A stretch of 64,000 bases of DNA, from assembly GCF_000230735.2 (NCBI RefSeq), contig NC_019962.1:124001-188000 (forward strand). The letters run 5' to 3'. The DNA comes from Natrinema pellirubrum DSM 15624 (GTDB lineage Archaea; Halobacteriota; Halobacteria; Halobacteriales; Natrialbaceae). The notes below the pieces were generated by a model. That model searched no databases. It was not told the origin of the DNA and worked only from the letters and a program-made list of their open reading frames with translations. A program made the position numbers and the translations under genes. Shown here one piece after another: positions 63,490-64,000 of this stretch; position 1 is the first letter of the stretch, and the number at the start of each line of letters is the position of its first letter.

Positions 63490-64000
63490 ACGATACCAGA
63501 CGACACTATATTCGTCACGGGCGCGAGTCAGGGACTGGGCCGAGAAATCGCCGTCGCGTTCGCAGACGAGGGTGCAAACGTCGTCCTCGCAGCCAGAAGC
63601 GACGGGATCTACGAGACCGAAGACCTGATCGACGCCCCCGAGCGGACGCTGGCGGTCGAGACGGACGTGACCGATCCCGACTCGGTCGAAAACGCCATCG
63701 ACGAGACGATCGAGACCTTCGGCGGGCTGGACTGTCTCGTGAACAACGCCGGGATCGCCGGCCCCACCGCGCCGCTCGAGGTGACGAGCGACGACGAGTG
63801 GCTCGAGACGCTCGATGTCAACGTCGTCGGCGTGGCACGTGTCACGCGGGCAGCGGCCCCGCACCTGCGCGAGTCCGAGCGAGGTAGCGTCGTCAACATC
63901 TCCTCGATCGGCGGCAAGCGACCCTACGCCAACCGGGGGCCGTACGCCGCCTCGAAGATGGGGCTGATCGGCGTGACCCGCGCGCTGGCGGCCGAGTTCG
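63490..64000 (+). CDS. Short-chain dehydrogenase/reductase (3' end outside the window)
   Basis: The coding frame shows Rossmann motif TGASQGLGREI (Tyr/Lys SDR type), NNAGIAGP, SSIGG, and the catalytic YAASK (PYAASKMG) just before the window edge. A quinone, alcohol or sugar reductase is possible; substrate unknown. The start is the odd part: after a stop at 63457-63459 there is no ATG, GTG or TTG before the homology (IPDDTIFVTG). The codon before ATA is ACG at 63490, which may replace an ancestral ATG. A TATA-like TTTTATT (about 63460-63466) sits 27 nt upstream, so a leaderless start at ACG is conceivable. Confidence 0.75.

Overview
The window reads as chromosomal DNA of an extremely halophilic archaeon (class Halobacteria; Natrialbaceae is my best guess, not proven). 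The evidence is high GC, very acidic proteins (Asp/Glu-rich PCNA, thermosome, primase), archaeal replication and translation genes (Orc1/Cdc6, PCNA, PriL, Hjc, SUI1, Rio1, Dim2-like KH protein, thermosome), haloarchaeal-only families (Bat-type HTH_10 regulator, HalOD1, amphi-Trp, 14-TM double TatC) and TATA boxes about 25-30 nt upstream of start codons that predict leaderless mRNAs. I found no rRNA, tRNA or CRISPR array.

Layout. 1-9.6 kb: the end of a Bat-like regulator, a CPBP protease, Hjc resolvase, a SWIM protein, primase large subunit, an alpha/beta hydrolase, HalOD1, PCNA, a DUF106 (EMC3-like) protein, the FtsJ-type rRNA methyltransferase and a small RHH regulator. 9.7-13.2 kb: the two divergent Tat translocase genes (14-TM TatCt and TatCo). 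13.5-18.7 kb: assimilatory nitrate reductase and ferredoxin-nitrite reductase with an amphi-Trp protein. 18.9-31.4 kb: LarE, membrane proteins including DUF368, a MutS-like ATPase, Orc1/Cdc6, a Tat-exported DUF4397 protein, UvrB, a lipoprotein and a PF11449-type metal exporter behind a perfect palindromic operator candidate. 31.6-41.5 kb: an orphan NrfD, two tandem GNATs, SUI1, UvrC, an ABC-2 transporter, a Get3/ArsA ATPase and small membrane proteins. 41.5-47.5 kb: NAD-dependent DNA ligase, then an SBP56/methanethiol-oxidase-type protein flanked by two paralogous [2Fe-2S] proteins (one lacking a cluster cysteine), then NhaC. 47.6-53.9 kb: Rio1, phosphodiesterase and Dim2-like KH protein (small-subunit ribosome maturation), thermosome, a candidate structured RNA, an ornithine cyclodeaminase-family enzyme and DUF2071. 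54.2-64 kb: bacterial-type LeuRS, an RND exporter, a trkA-trkH-small membrane protein operon, a decayed IS6-like transposase and an SDR gene without a recognisable start codon.

How the genes fit together. Replication and repair dominate (hjc, priL, pcna, cdc6, uvrB, uvrC, ligA, mutS-like), but they are scattered single units rather than one operon. Two metabolic units are clear: nitrate to nitrite to ammonium, and K+ uptake by Trk. The most system-like unfamiliar locus is the ferredoxin-SBP56-ferredoxin cluster. Three copies of an imperfect palindromic element (about 75-125 bp) sit between genes and look like a non-autonomous repeat family.
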